Assembly: GCA_002383665.1 (NCBI GenBank) | Contig: DFZI01000101.1 | Span: 794-12,492 of the forward strand | DNA from: Dehalococcoidia bacterium UBA4060 | GTDB taxonomy: Bacteria > Chloroflexota > Dehalococcoidia > GIF9 > UBA5629 | DNA length: 11,699 bases | Direction of reading: 5' to 3' | Part shown: positions 1 through 7,458 of the stretch, piece by piece | Layout: every line of letters begins with the position of its first letter | How positions within the stretch are numbered: the first letter of the stretch is position 1 | The notes under the pieces: generated by a model | Databases searched by the model: none | What the model was told of the DNA's origin: nothing | What the model saw: the letters and a program-made list of their open reading frames with translations, nothing else | Position numbers and translations under genes: made by a program

Positions 1-1
1 C

Positions 2-220
2 CCGGGCGGTCAGGTTCCGCCAATTTTACAAAAACTTTTTATTACTCAACTGGTTATGAACTTATTATCGATCATGTTTGGGACCTCCATGCTGGTTGCC
101 CATCTGCTTCCGGGACTGGTCATCGGTGTGGTCCTTTTTGCCAATGGATGTGCTCTTATATATTTGATGTATATTCTCTTGACCCTGGATAAGATGGTAA
201 GCCAGCTCAATGTACAGTGA
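2..220 (+). CDS. C-terminal fragment of a membrane protein (5' end outside window)
   Basis: An open frame runs from the left edge to a TGA at 218-220 and gives 72 residues. No start is needed inside the window, although an internal ATG lies at 56. The fragment is strongly hydrophobic. A region beginning around residue 17 (LVMNLLSIMFG) leads into a second hydrophobic stretch (LLPGLVIGVVLF, then CALIYLMYILLTL), so it probably contains two closely spaced membrane helices. It ends in a short polar tail, DKMVSQLNVQ. I do not recognise the family. The composition and clean stop support a real gene, and the frame on the opposite strand looks like its shadow. It converges on the thymidylate synthase homologue with about 60 bases between them, and I see no clear terminator there. 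Confidence 0.6.
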   Translation, partial: PGGQVPPILQKLFITQLVMNLLSIMFGTSMLVAHLLPGLVIGVVLFANGCALIYLMYILLTLDKMVSQLNVQ

Positions 221-281
221 TGGCCATCTGAATTTTTAATTTTCAAGGAATTTATGTGACAGGGGAGGCGTTAAATAGCAT

Positions 282-932
282 TTATTCAAGTGGCAGACGA
301 AGCACCATCCTGGCCAGATCCCAGGCGTGCTCGTAAAGGTGAAGACCCTTACTGAAGGCGTGTATCTCACCATCTTCCACACCTATTTCCCCGGCCATAT
401 ATTCCTTGAGCATCTGTAATCCTCCCAGGTTGGTGGGGAATCCACCCCACAGGTCCCAGCTACGGAAATACAGAATAAAATGTAGCCTGCCATCCTGCAC
501 CCGTGTATCCACCAGCCGCAGGCAGGGAGGATCCTTCTGATAGATGCTGTCCTTGCTGCCCACACACATGGTCATCTGGTTGGTGTCGTATCCCTGTCTG
601 TACCTGTGTATGACCTCCTCTATCTGGGGTGCGAGAAACTCGCCATATGTATATTCCTCGTTCTCCTGCCTGGCAGGTGTCATGAGATAGGACATATAGT
701 CAGCGATGTTTTCATCCGTGGTAGGCATAGGCACACCACCGGGCACATCAGGGCTAAGTGGTCGTATGCCAGGATTGGAGATATTAACCGCCACCAGCTC
801 GATTTCTTTACGGTGTATGCCTTCAAAGCTACCCTGCTGAATGATATATTCCCTGCCTTCAAAAAGGGCTGCCTTCAGGCACTGGAACCAGGCATCACTC
901 AGACTCAGAGCATCGATAACAGTCAGCTTCAT
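282..932 (-). CDS. Thymidylate synthase homologue, archaeal type
   Basis: This 216-residue protein carries the thymidylate synthase active-site set. The candidate nucleophile is Cys137 in DPPC. The phosphate- and nucleotide-binding block is YFRSWDLWGGFPTN, with Arg157, Ser158, Asp160 and Asn168. His198 and Tyr200 lie in the HLYEHAWD segment. In the ThyA family these residues form the covalent dUMP adduct and bind the base. Keeping Asn where dCMP hydroxymethylases carry Asp suggests dUMP as substrate. The length and the divergent N-terminus fit the compact archaeal/methanogen-type branch better than the roughly 264-residue bacterial ThyA. That branch may use a C1 donor other than ordinary tetrahydrofolate, which is background and not visible here. 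The ATG at 932 has no Shine-Dalgarno, but a promoter ends only 11 bases upstream. The gene is divergent from the HAD hydrolase. dUMP methylation is inferred. Confidence 0.88.
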   Translation of the reverse strand: MKLTVIDALSLSDAWFQCLKAALFEGREYIIQQGSFEGIHRKEIELVAVNISNPGIRPLSPDVPGGVPMPTTDENIADYMSYLMTPARQENEEYTYGEFLAPQIEEVIHRYRQGYDTNQMTMCVGSKDSIYQKDPPCLRLVDTRVQDGRLHFILYFRSWDLWGGFPTNLGGLQMLKEYMAGEIGVEDGEIHAFSKGLHLYEHAWDLARMVLRLPLE

Positions 933-943
933 ACTGATATAGC

Positions 944-972
944 ATATTAATTTGAAGACACCAACATGTCAA
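944..972 (-). promoter_or_regulatory. Sigma-70-type promoter of the thymidylate synthase homologue
   Basis: Read on the minus strand, a perfect TTGACA (972-967) is followed by a 17-base spacer and TAATAT (949-944), a 4/6 match to the -10 consensus. Only 11 bases separate the -10 from the ATG at 932, so transcription should start about 2-6 bases before the start codon. No Shine-Dalgarno fits in that space, so the mRNA is probably leaderless or nearly so. Confidence 0.6.
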
Positions 973-1017
973 GAGATATCCCTGCATAGAAATAACCTAT
1001 CATGCACACTAACAATA

Positions 1018-1026
1018 TGCTATAAT
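1018..1026 (+). promoter_or_regulatory. Extended -10 promoter of the HAD hydrolase gene (leaderless)
   Basis: TGCTATAAT is a perfect extended -10 element. No good -35 is found at 16-18 bases upstream, as is common for extended -10 promoters. Seven bases (AGCTTCC) separate TATAAT from the ATG at 1034, so the expected transcription start falls on or beside the start codon. There is no Shine-Dalgarno. HAD motif I begins at residue 5, so a later start would destroy the fold. Confidence 0.65.
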
Positions 1027-1033
1027 AGCTTCC

Positions 1034-1729
1034 ATGATCAAAACCGTATGTTTCGACTTCTTCAATACACTGGCCTATTTCTACCCCCCGCGTGAGGAGT
1101 GCTATGCCCATTTCGCCAGCGAAGTTGGAATCAAGGTGACACCGGAGGCGGTAGGCCGGGCACTGCCCGAGGCCGACCGATATTGGCGTAACGAGAACTT
1201 CAAATCACCTATCAAGGAAAGGCCTGACAAGGAGAAATATGCTACTTATACAGAGTATGCACAGCTCATTCTCCGGCTGGCTGAGACAAAGCCCACTCCC
1301 GAACAAGCTTTACAGGTGCTGGCTAAGGCCTTTGACGTGGGCTTTAAATTCGTAGCTTTCGATGATGCATTGCCCGCGCTCAGGGCAGTGAAACAAAGAA
1401 ACCTCACAGCAGGTGTGATCTCCAATGTGGGCCAGGAAATAGATTCGAGCTGCAACGAAATGGGCTTCACGCCCTACCTCGATTTCAAGGTCACCTCATT
1501 TGAAGTCGGCCTGGATAAACCGCACCCGCTGATTTTCCAGAAGGCTCTGGAGAAAGCAGACGTGAAGGCCTCGGAAGCCCTCTTCATAGGTGACCAATAC
1601 GATCAAGATGTAGTGGGTGCCCGCAAAGTTGGCATGAACCCTGTTTTGCTGGTACGCGGTAACAGCACCGCTCCGACCGACTGCCCCGTAATCAACAGCC
1701 TCACAGAATTAGAAGCCTATCTGAGTTGA
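1034..1729 (+). CDS. HAD-superfamily hydrolase (subfamily IA-like)
   Basis: This 231-residue cytoplasmic protein has the four HAD motifs in order. Motif I is VCFDFFNTL with candidate nucleophile Asp8. Motif II is GVISN with Ser130. Motif III is Lys162 in GLDKPHP. Motif IV is FIGDQYDQD with Asp187 and Asp192. The helical insert between motif I and motif II (about residues 15-105) is a C1-type cap, which normally selects small phosphorylated metabolites. The usual second aspartate of motif I (DxD) is Phe10, and in phosphatases that residue is the general acid/base. Haloacid dehalogenases also lack this Asp, having Tyr there, so phosphatase activity is not assured. The start at 1034 is fixed by motif I and by the extended -10 promoter placed for leaderless transcription. 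It diverges from the thymidylate synthase homologue and converges on the radical SAM gene. The substrate is unknown. Confidence 0.88.
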   Translation: MIKTVCFDFFNTLAYFYPPREECYAHFASEVGIKVTPEAVGRALPEADRYWRNENFKSPIKERPDKEKYATYTEYAQLILRLAETKPTPEQALQVLAKAFDVGFKFVAFDDALPALRAVKQRNLTAGVISNVGQEIDSSCNEMGFTPYLDFKVTSFEVGLDKPHPLIFQKALEKADVKASEALFIGDQYDQDVVGARKVGMNPVLLVRGNSTAPTDCPVINSLTELEAYLS

Positions 1730-1796
1730 GGGCAGATTACCTTCAACCAGATCGTTTTACCCTATAAAGGCAGATCAACATAATGTGAGCAATGTA

Positions 1797-2735
1797 TTAC
1801 AGGCCCCGCAGGAATTCAGGCCTCAGCAATGCGGGATCGCGCCTGGCCAGTATCGTATCAAGCTCCCTAAGCATTTTGCCCTTATCTTGGGGCATCCTAC
1901 CCCGTACGGCAAAATAGTTCGAGGCATGCATGGAGCTGAAGAAGCAATTGCTAAAATTCGATTTTTCCACCATTGTCTTCAATTCTTGCAATGACTGGAA
2001 AGGCGTGATCAACTGGAAGCTGCCATTTTCCATCTCTTCATAGAGCTGTGTGCCGGGTATCAGTGTGAGAGTGAGTGCGCCTGCATAATCGGGATCGATT
2101 TCCGTCAAGACCCTCGCCGTCTCCAAGGCATGCTTTTCACTTCCCGCCACTCCACCCAGACCCAGAATTCCTGTAACCGATAAAAGCATACCAGATTCCC
2201 TCACCTTTCTGGCAGCTTCCACCATCTGGTCATGTGTAGCCCCTTTGCGAATATGCTCCAGCACCTCATCATTCCCACTTTCCACCCCCATGTACAGGAT
2301 GCCCAGCTTCTGCGCCTTGAGAGTCTTCAACTCACTTACACTGCGCCTCAATATATCCTGGGGCGTAGCATAGCTCGCAATGCGCTGCAGATAGGGGAAC
2401 TTGCCGTTAAGGTATTGTAGCGCCTCCAGCAGCTTCGGATAAGGATAAACCAGTGCATCACCATCCTGCAAGAACAGCTTTTTACCGTTCCAGCCACGCA
2501 GGATGTAATAAACGATCTCCGGCTGGTCCGGCACGATAATGCGATTGTTGACATACAGGTACATGGCATCGATTTCATGCTTGACTTCCTCCAGATCCCT
2601 GATACCGAGCTTTGTGAATGAGTAGGCACAGAAGCCGCAGGTATTATTGGAACAGCCGGAGGTAAGCGGCAGATAATAGCTGTCATGCTCACTGGGCGGA
2701 CGGATTATTTCAGGCCGTTTGAATGTCATAGCCAT
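1797..2735 (-). CDS. Radical SAM protein (COG1032-like)
   Basis: This is a 312-residue radical SAM enzyme. Cys28, Cys33 and Cys36 in TSGCSNNTCGFCAYS form a CX4CX2C [4Fe-4S] site, a spacing seen in one branch of stand-alone radical SAM proteins rather than the usual CX3CX2C. FLQDGDALVYPYP (about 88-100) and MGVESGNDEVL (149-159) match conserved strands of the Elp3-like barrel. A further conserved-looking block, SNYFAVRGRMPQDK, lies at about 272-285. There is no cobalamin-binding N-terminal domain and no TRAM domain, so it is not a methylthiotransferase. Two starts are close together, ATG 2735 and ATG 2729. The AGAGG at 2743-2739 is only 3 bases from the first and 9 from the second, so 2729 may be the real start. 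It lies 31 bases downstream of the DUF89 gene in the same direction but has its own extended -10. The reaction is unknown. Confidence 0.85.
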   Translation of the reverse strand: MAMTFKRPEIIRPPSEHDSYYLPLTSGCSNNTCGFCAYSFTKLGIRDLEEVKHEIDAMYLYVNNRIIVPDQPEIVYYILRGWNGKKLFLQDGDALVYPYPKLLEALQYLNGKFPYLQRIASYATPQDILRRSVSELKTLKAQKLGILYMGVESGNDEVLEHIRKGATHDQMVEAARKVRESGMLLSVTGILGLGGVAGSEKHALETARVLTEIDPDYAGALTLTLIPGTQLYEEMENGSFQLITPFQSLQELKTMVEKSNFSNCFFSSMHASNYFAVRGRMPQDKGKMLRELDTILARRDPALLRPEFLRGL

Positions 2736-2749
2736 GTACCTCTGACTTA

Positions 2750-2758
2750 ATTATATCA
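2750..2758 (-). promoter_or_regulatory. Extended -10 promoter upstream of the radical SAM gene
   Basis: On the minus strand, TGATATAAT (2758-2750) is a perfect extended -10 inside the 31-base gap after the DUF89 stop codon. A transcript would start around 2743, at the AGAGG ribosome-binding sequence, leaving a leader of only about 8-14 bases. No convincing -35 is present. The gene may therefore be read both from upstream and from this internal promoter. Confidence 0.5.
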
Positions 2759-2766
2759 ATACTACT

Positions 2767-3609
2767 TTAGTGTAGCATAGCTATATAGCTACCCAGAGGC
2801 ACGTTAAGGGCTTCTGCAACTGGCCTGCACTTGGCCTTAAGACAGAAGAATATCCTGCCTTCGGCTGGCAATTCCTCCAGAGTCTCGTAATAGCCCATCC
2901 CCTTGGCCAGTATAAAGTCAGCCCCGGCGAAGGCAGTCTTAAATTCCTCTGATGCCCGGCTGAAATCCATACCTGCCGTAGCCGTTCCCGTCGTCATAAC
3001 TTCACCTGCTTCCTGATCCAACCCCGCTCTGAAGATCTCCTCACGAGTAACATCATTCTGCACAGGTGATTCTTTGACAACATATATAGTGCGGCCGTGT
3101 TTCCGCATAAGGTTAAGGAGAGGCATATCAAAAAACATCTCGCCTGTATTATCCGCCAGGTAAAGCATAAACCGGGCTTTTCTGACTTTATTTTCCAGCA
3201 GGGACGAATCGTTGATGGTAAAGCTCAACTGCCTGCCGGCTATTTCTTTTTTGACCTCCTCAATAGGACGGAAAAAATCGATGGAATTGCCCAGCGCTGC
3301 CAGCTCAAGCAAAGAAGGAAAACTATCTTCAAATTGAGCCCGCACAAACAAATATAGCTGTCGCCCAGTCTCAATTTCTATGTCTTTCATAGCCCGATAG
3401 GGATCATCATTGCCCGTAATACCCTTAACTGTATCCTGGATGGCTGAGGCAATCACAACAGATAACTGGCCTGGCTGAAACTCCCGTTGCAGGACCTCCT
3501 CTCCAGCTTTCCTGGCCCGTTCACGCAGCGCATGATCCTCTGTGGCAAGGTCCGAAGTCTGCCTATCCAGGTTCGTAAGGCACGTATAACATTGTGAAGA
3601 TATTCTCAT
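2767..3609 (-). CDS. DUF89 / ARMT1-like metal-dependent phosphatase family protein
   Basis: This 280-residue protein has the layout of compact prokaryotic DUF89 proteins. It starts with a CxxC pair (Cys7 and Cys10 in SQCYTCLTN). The signature LYLADNTGE follows, with Asp153, Asn154 and Glu157, then PVQNDVTREE with Asn185 and Asp186, and KGMGYYETL at 236-244. A C-terminal basic segment, CLKAKCRPVAEAL, follows. In characterised members the Asp/Asn residues bind a divalent metal and the enzymes hydrolyse phosphometabolites, which has been interpreted as damage-control phosphatase activity. The substrate here cannot be read from sequence. The ATG at 3609 puts CxxC at its usual place near the N-terminus. 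No Shine-Dalgarno is obvious. It lies 52 bases after the surface-protein gene and 31 bases before the radical SAM gene, all on the minus strand. Co-transcription is possible but unproven. Confidence 0.87.
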   Translation of the reverse strand: MRISSQCYTCLTNLDRQTSDLATEDHALRERARKAGEEVLQREFQPGQLSVVIASAIQDTVKGITGNDDPYRAMKDIEIETGRQLYLFVRAQFEDSFPSLLELAALGNSIDFFRPIEEVKKEIAGRQLSFTINDSSLLENKVRKARFMLYLADNTGEMFFDMPLLNLMRKHGRTIYVVKESPVQNDVTREEIFRAGLDQEAGEVMTTGTATAGMDFSRASEEFKTAFAGADFILAKGMGYYETLEELPAEGRIFFCLKAKCRPVAEALNVPLGSYIAMLH

Positions 3610-3661
3610 GAATCAAAGGCCCAACTGATCACGTAAGCATAAAGACGATATTAGTCTGCCG

Positions 3662-6600
3662 TTAGCTGCGCGTTCTGAAGATAAGTACAAGCGTGATTAT
3701 GACAAGTACAGAGCCTATGCCTATAATGCCCCATACCCAGGGCGGAGTGGTCTGTTCGAGAGGTACACTTTCCTCAGAAACAGGAGCCGCCTCTGTCCTG
3801 AAGCTGAATGTAGCGCTCCAGTCGCTTGATATAGGCTGTCCGTTGATCTCAATAGCCCGCACCCTCCAGAAGTAATTGCTGTTATAATCAAGTACGCCTT
3901 CATACTGATATCCAGTTGCCGATGTGGTGGCAGCTTTCACCACATGCTGGAATCCCGGATCTCTGGCCAGCACAAATTCATAGCGCGTTGCTTCTTTCCA
4001 GGGAGACCAGGAGAACGATGCCGGTTTCACCTTGCAACCGAAACAGCCGTTATCAGGGGTCAGCAACTGCACCCCATAATAGGGAGAGTTGACAATAAAT
4101 CCCGGCTTAATACTGAAGCTGCGGGCGTTTGACCAGGGGCTGACAGCGATCTGCCCCGTGGCAGACTGGTAAGACCTAATACGCCAGTAATAAACCGCGC
4201 CTGCCTCTGGCAGTGCTCCTGGAGCTATCCAGACGGCCGGATTGGTCACATTAACAATATCAGTCTGAATAAGTATAGAGCCGGTCACCGATTGTATCTT
4301 ACCAGCACTGTTGACGGCCGGGTTTATCCTCAATGAAAAATCCTTATCTTTGGCGATCTGCAACTGGTAGGCACTGGAAAGACAGAGTTGCTCCCAGCTA
4401 AGGTCGATCTGCTGATTACGTCCCGTCACGGGGTCCGCTCCCACCAGCGCCTGGTCCGGTGGAGAGCTCAATACGGGCGCCTTCTTGGCCAGACAGTCGG
4501 TATAAGTCCAGAGCATGCCCTGGCCTGCAGCCGGCCTGTACCCGGGGTCTTTCCCGTACCTGCCTTCAGGGCTCATAGCAGCTATAATTTCCGTAAAATT
4601 ACCCGTCATCGCTATGCCGTCTATATTCAAATTCAGCCCTGACTCATTATCGATCGCAAACAATGTAGTATTGCTGGTGAGAGAGCAGCATCCGCAGGCC
4701 TTAAGCGAAGAAGGCTCCAGCGTAAATTTTACGTTTTGCTGTGTAGGCGGTGCATAGATATCAAGGCAGTCCCAGTAAACGCCCGGCTTGGGCAGGCCGT
4801 TCCTCGGCCCCAGAGTGCGGCAGACTGCGCTATTGATAGGGGTCGTGCCCGGCTTATCAGCGACTGACACGGTGATATTATCATGAGCGGCATAAAGAGC
4901 TGGCTGCGCATCCCCGGTAAAAGCCATTGTTATACCATAATAGCCAACCCGGTGAGGTGGATCGCCAGTTAAAGAGCCGTCATACCACCAGTCAGCACCC
5001 GTCGAGCCGTTGGACACATCCATCATGTCATTACCTTCCCAACGTGAGAATGCAGGGGCAGTGTTGCGATAGACCGAACCCGTGTTGTTATCAGTAGCAG
5101 CATATATGAAGTAATTACGGTCCCAGTCCACATCAAAGATGACATGCACATTGCCGCCGGAAGGTATCCCATACTTATAGGTAAACCAGTTCTTGCCACT
5201 GTCAGAGGAATAGGCAATCGATACACCGTAATCATTGGACAAAGCCGATGCTCCCACCAGCACCCTTCCATTCCTGGCGGTGATAGTATGAGCATTCATA
5301 TCCACAGAACTGCTGGCGAGAGACGTGGACCAAGCTGTGCCCGTATAGGGCAGACGCTGCACCATGCCCAGAGGACTGACGGTATAGATAACCCTGCTTG
5401 ATTCAAAGGTGAAGTCCTGTACCATATCCCTGGGCGTGATCGAAACCCAGTAGTCGCCGTAGTCCGGCGACCAGGCCATTACACCACCACCCGTGCGGTT
5501 ATCGCTGCCGACGGTAGCTGCATATTGAGCCGCCCATCCGACCACACCTCCATCGTGGGCATCGGTACATGAGGGCACCACGCGCAGCAGAGGCAGGTCC
5601 GTCTGCGGATAAGCACAATTAAAGGACGTTGGACGGCACAGCACCCTCTCCCAGTATGTACCTGCAGGTGCAAGAGCAGGCAACGGCGCGGCGATGGCCG
5701 GCCCCGACGTATAGCGCCAGACGCTGTCAAACTCATTACAGCCCCAGCCTGTATTCCTGTGCACCGAGGCCAGGTAGAGGGTCATGCAATCGGGCGAAAC
5801 GGCCACATCGTTAAACCAGTCAATGGTGGTATCTATCAGCGCCAGCTGGTTCCATGTATCTCCGTTATTACGCGTGATGGATAGCGCCGTCTCATCATCA
5901 TGAATAAGCGTGGAAATCCACGGGTGGGGAACACTTGCGGGATCAAGTGGGTCAGCCATTCTGTCCGAGTTCCACCATGTGGTATTGTCGGATATCAAGC
6001 CAGAGCCGGTAGCAGCATAGGCCAGGGAGCCATCAGGACCCCAGGATACGATAGCACTCCCCACACCTGTCAGGTTCTCACTGAGGCAGATTCCCTGATT
6101 GGCAGCTCCCGTCGGAGGCTTCAAGGAAGGATACAAACATGATCCTGCGCAGGTACAAGGACTATCGGTAAAGACCGTCGGCACCGATGCGGTGCAGGGG
6201 AGACCCCACACCAGGCCAGCCAGCAGTTTGCCCGCCGCATACGTCCCGAAGTAAGCGATGCTGTATACCTGTGCCTTGGGTTTTCCCGTGGAACTGTAAA
6301 TAGCTGCAACAACGGTGTCATCGATCCGGTATATGCCGGTGGTATTATCAGCGGGGCTGGCATACGGTGAATAGAGGCTCACGAAGGCACGCCTCAGGCT
6401 GCTCGATTGACCGCTGAAATCGGAAGGCAATTGCAGACAGGCCACTGCCAGGCTGGAGCGATCGGGCGAAACGCCGGCAGCCCCCGTCTTAACTTCGATC
6501 CCCGCACCGGGAAATACGTATGTCACTATCGAGTTATTATTGATATCACGTATACCGACATTGTAATTGGTGCTGGTATTATCGGCATACACCATGGCGA

Positions 6601-7363
6601 TTGCATTATCGCCGTTATACGTCGGTGAGAATTTAACTGCAAAGAAATCTATATCGCTTTCGGGTGCCATCTGCTCCATCCAGGTGCTGAAACCACCGCT
6701 CTTCATGATGAACAACCTGCCATCACCCAGCCCGCTGCGCGTGCCTACGGCAAAGTCGCGGCCAGTGCTGTAATCGACTGAAATATCAACAGCACAGATG
6801 GCTTCATACTTTCCAAGTGCAGGTACGTTACTATTTCTCCAAGTTGCACCAGCATCGTCACTCACCCATAGCTGGGTCGGCCCCGCCGTCACATTTCCGG
6901 CCGTGGCTGCCCACAGCCTGGGATCATCAGGCGCAATCCTTACATTGTATACATGGCTACCAGCAATCCAACCGCTGCTGTTCATCAGGTGAATATAAGG
7001 AGAATATGTCCAGGAAATGCCATAGTTAGACGAGGCCATGATAATTCCCAATGGCCCATGCGGGTCACCGATCGAGCCCGATTTAATCGTCCAATTATCG
7101 ACGGTCATAGCAGCAATCAGCGTTTTGCCGTCGTTGCTCACTGCCAGGTCTCTGATCTCACTGCCGCACGATATGTTATCTGAGAACAACGGATTAAGCA
7201 CGTCATTCCTGTCAGGCTGTGAATTGGGTGTAGAGATCGTGTCCCATCGCATTATGCCTGCTGTGGCAGAAGACGGCTTAAGAAATCCCTCTGGCAATAG
7301 CGAGCCCGCTATCATCACCAGCACACATACCAGGGAAAAAACATGGAGCCGTGTCTTAATCAT
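3662..7363 (-). CDS. Large secreted Asp-box/FN3 surface protein with C-terminal membrane anchor
   Basis: This is a 1233-residue exported protein. A basic start and hydrophobic core (RLHVFSLVCVLVMIAGSLL), followed by SSATA before Gly36, look like a signal peptide. The region from about 60 to 830 contains at least five Asp-box (BNR-type) motifs: SSNYGISW (111-118), SDDAGATW (168-175), TRNNGDTW (497-504), SPDYGDYW (632-639) and SSDSGKNW (719-726). These suggest one or two beta-propellers like those of sialidases or sortilin. Two fibronectin-III-like domains follow (about 961-1088 and 1097-1191), each with a YYWRIR or YFWRVR strand. A spacer (EESVPLEQTTPP) leads to one membrane helix (about 1207-1228) and the tail RTRS. 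It should sit outside the cell, held by its C-terminus. About 22 cysteines remain after cleavage, including clusters at 390-409 and 890-893. No glycosidase catalytic set is evident, so binding or adhesion is inferred. The ATG at 7363 lacks a clear Shine-Dalgarno. Confidence 0.85.
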   Translation of the reverse strand: MIKTRLHVFSLVCVLVMIAGSLLPEGFLKPSSATAGIMRWDTISTPNSQPDRNDVLNPLFSDNISCGSEIRDLAVSNDGKTLIAAMTVDNWTIKSGSIGDPHGPLGIIMASSNYGISWTYSPYIHLMNSSGWIAGSHVYNVRIAPDDPRLWAATAGNVTAGPTQLWVSDDAGATWRNSNVPALGKYEAICAVDISVDYSTGRDFAVGTRSGLGDGRLFIMKSGGFSTWMEQMAPESDIDFFAVKFSPTYNGDNAIAMVYADNTSTNYNVGIRDINNNSIVTYVFPGAGIEVKTGAAGVSPDRSSLAVACLQLPSDFSGQSSSLRRAFVSLYSPYASPADNTTGIYRIDDTVVAAIYSSTGKPKAQVYSIAYFGTYAAGKLLAGLVWGLPCTASVPTVFTDSPCTCAGSCLYPSLKPPTGAANQGICLSENLTGVGSAIVSWGPDGSLAYAATGSGLISDNTTWWNSDRMADPLDPASVPHPWISTLIHDDETALSITRNNGDTWNQLALIDTTIDWFNDVAVSPDCMTLYLASVHRNTGWGCNEFDSVWRYTSGPAIAAPLPALAPAGTYWERVLCRPTSFNCAYPQTDLPLLRVVPSCTDAHDGGVVGWAAQYAATVGSDNRTGGGVMAWSPDYGDYWVSITPRDMVQDFTFESSRVIYTVSPLGMVQRLPYTGTAWSTSLASSSVDMNAHTITARNGRVLVGASALSNDYGVSIAYSSDSGKNWFTYKYGIPSGGNVHVIFDVDWDRNYFIYAATDNNTGSVYRNTAPAFSRWEGNDMMDVSNGSTGADWWYDGSLTGDPPHRVGYYGITMAFTGDAQPALYAAHDNITVSVADKPGTTPINSAVCRTLGPRNGLPKPGVYWDCLDIYAPPTQQNVKFTLEPSSLKACGCCSLTSNTTLFAIDNESGLNLNIDGIAMTGNFTEIIAAMSPEGRYGKDPGYRPAAGQGMLWTYTDCLAKKAPVLSSPPDQALVGADPVTGRNQQIDLSWEQLCLSSAYQLQIAKDKDFSLRINPAVNSAGKIQSVTGSILIQTDIVNVTNPAVWIAPGALPEAGAVYYWRIRSYQSATGQIAVSPWSNARSFSIKPGFIVNSPYYGVQLLTPDNGCFGCKVKPASFSWSPWKEATRYEFVLARDPGFQHVVKAATTSATGYQYEGVLDYNSNYFWRVRAIEINGQPISSDWSATFSFRTEAAPVSEESVPLEQTTPPWVWGIIGIGSVLVIITLVLIFRTRS

Positions 7364-7458
7364 TGTATATTCAAGTTAACGACGATTTTTCAGCACAAAA
7401 CCGATTATTATGATAACATAGCAGGTAATTTCATGCATAAACGAGGAATGTTGTCATA

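Noticed and set aside
606..950. 114-residue plus-strand frame antisense to the thymidylate synthase homologue
   Set aside because: It lies across the recognised catalytic protein on the opposite strand and shows no motif of its own.
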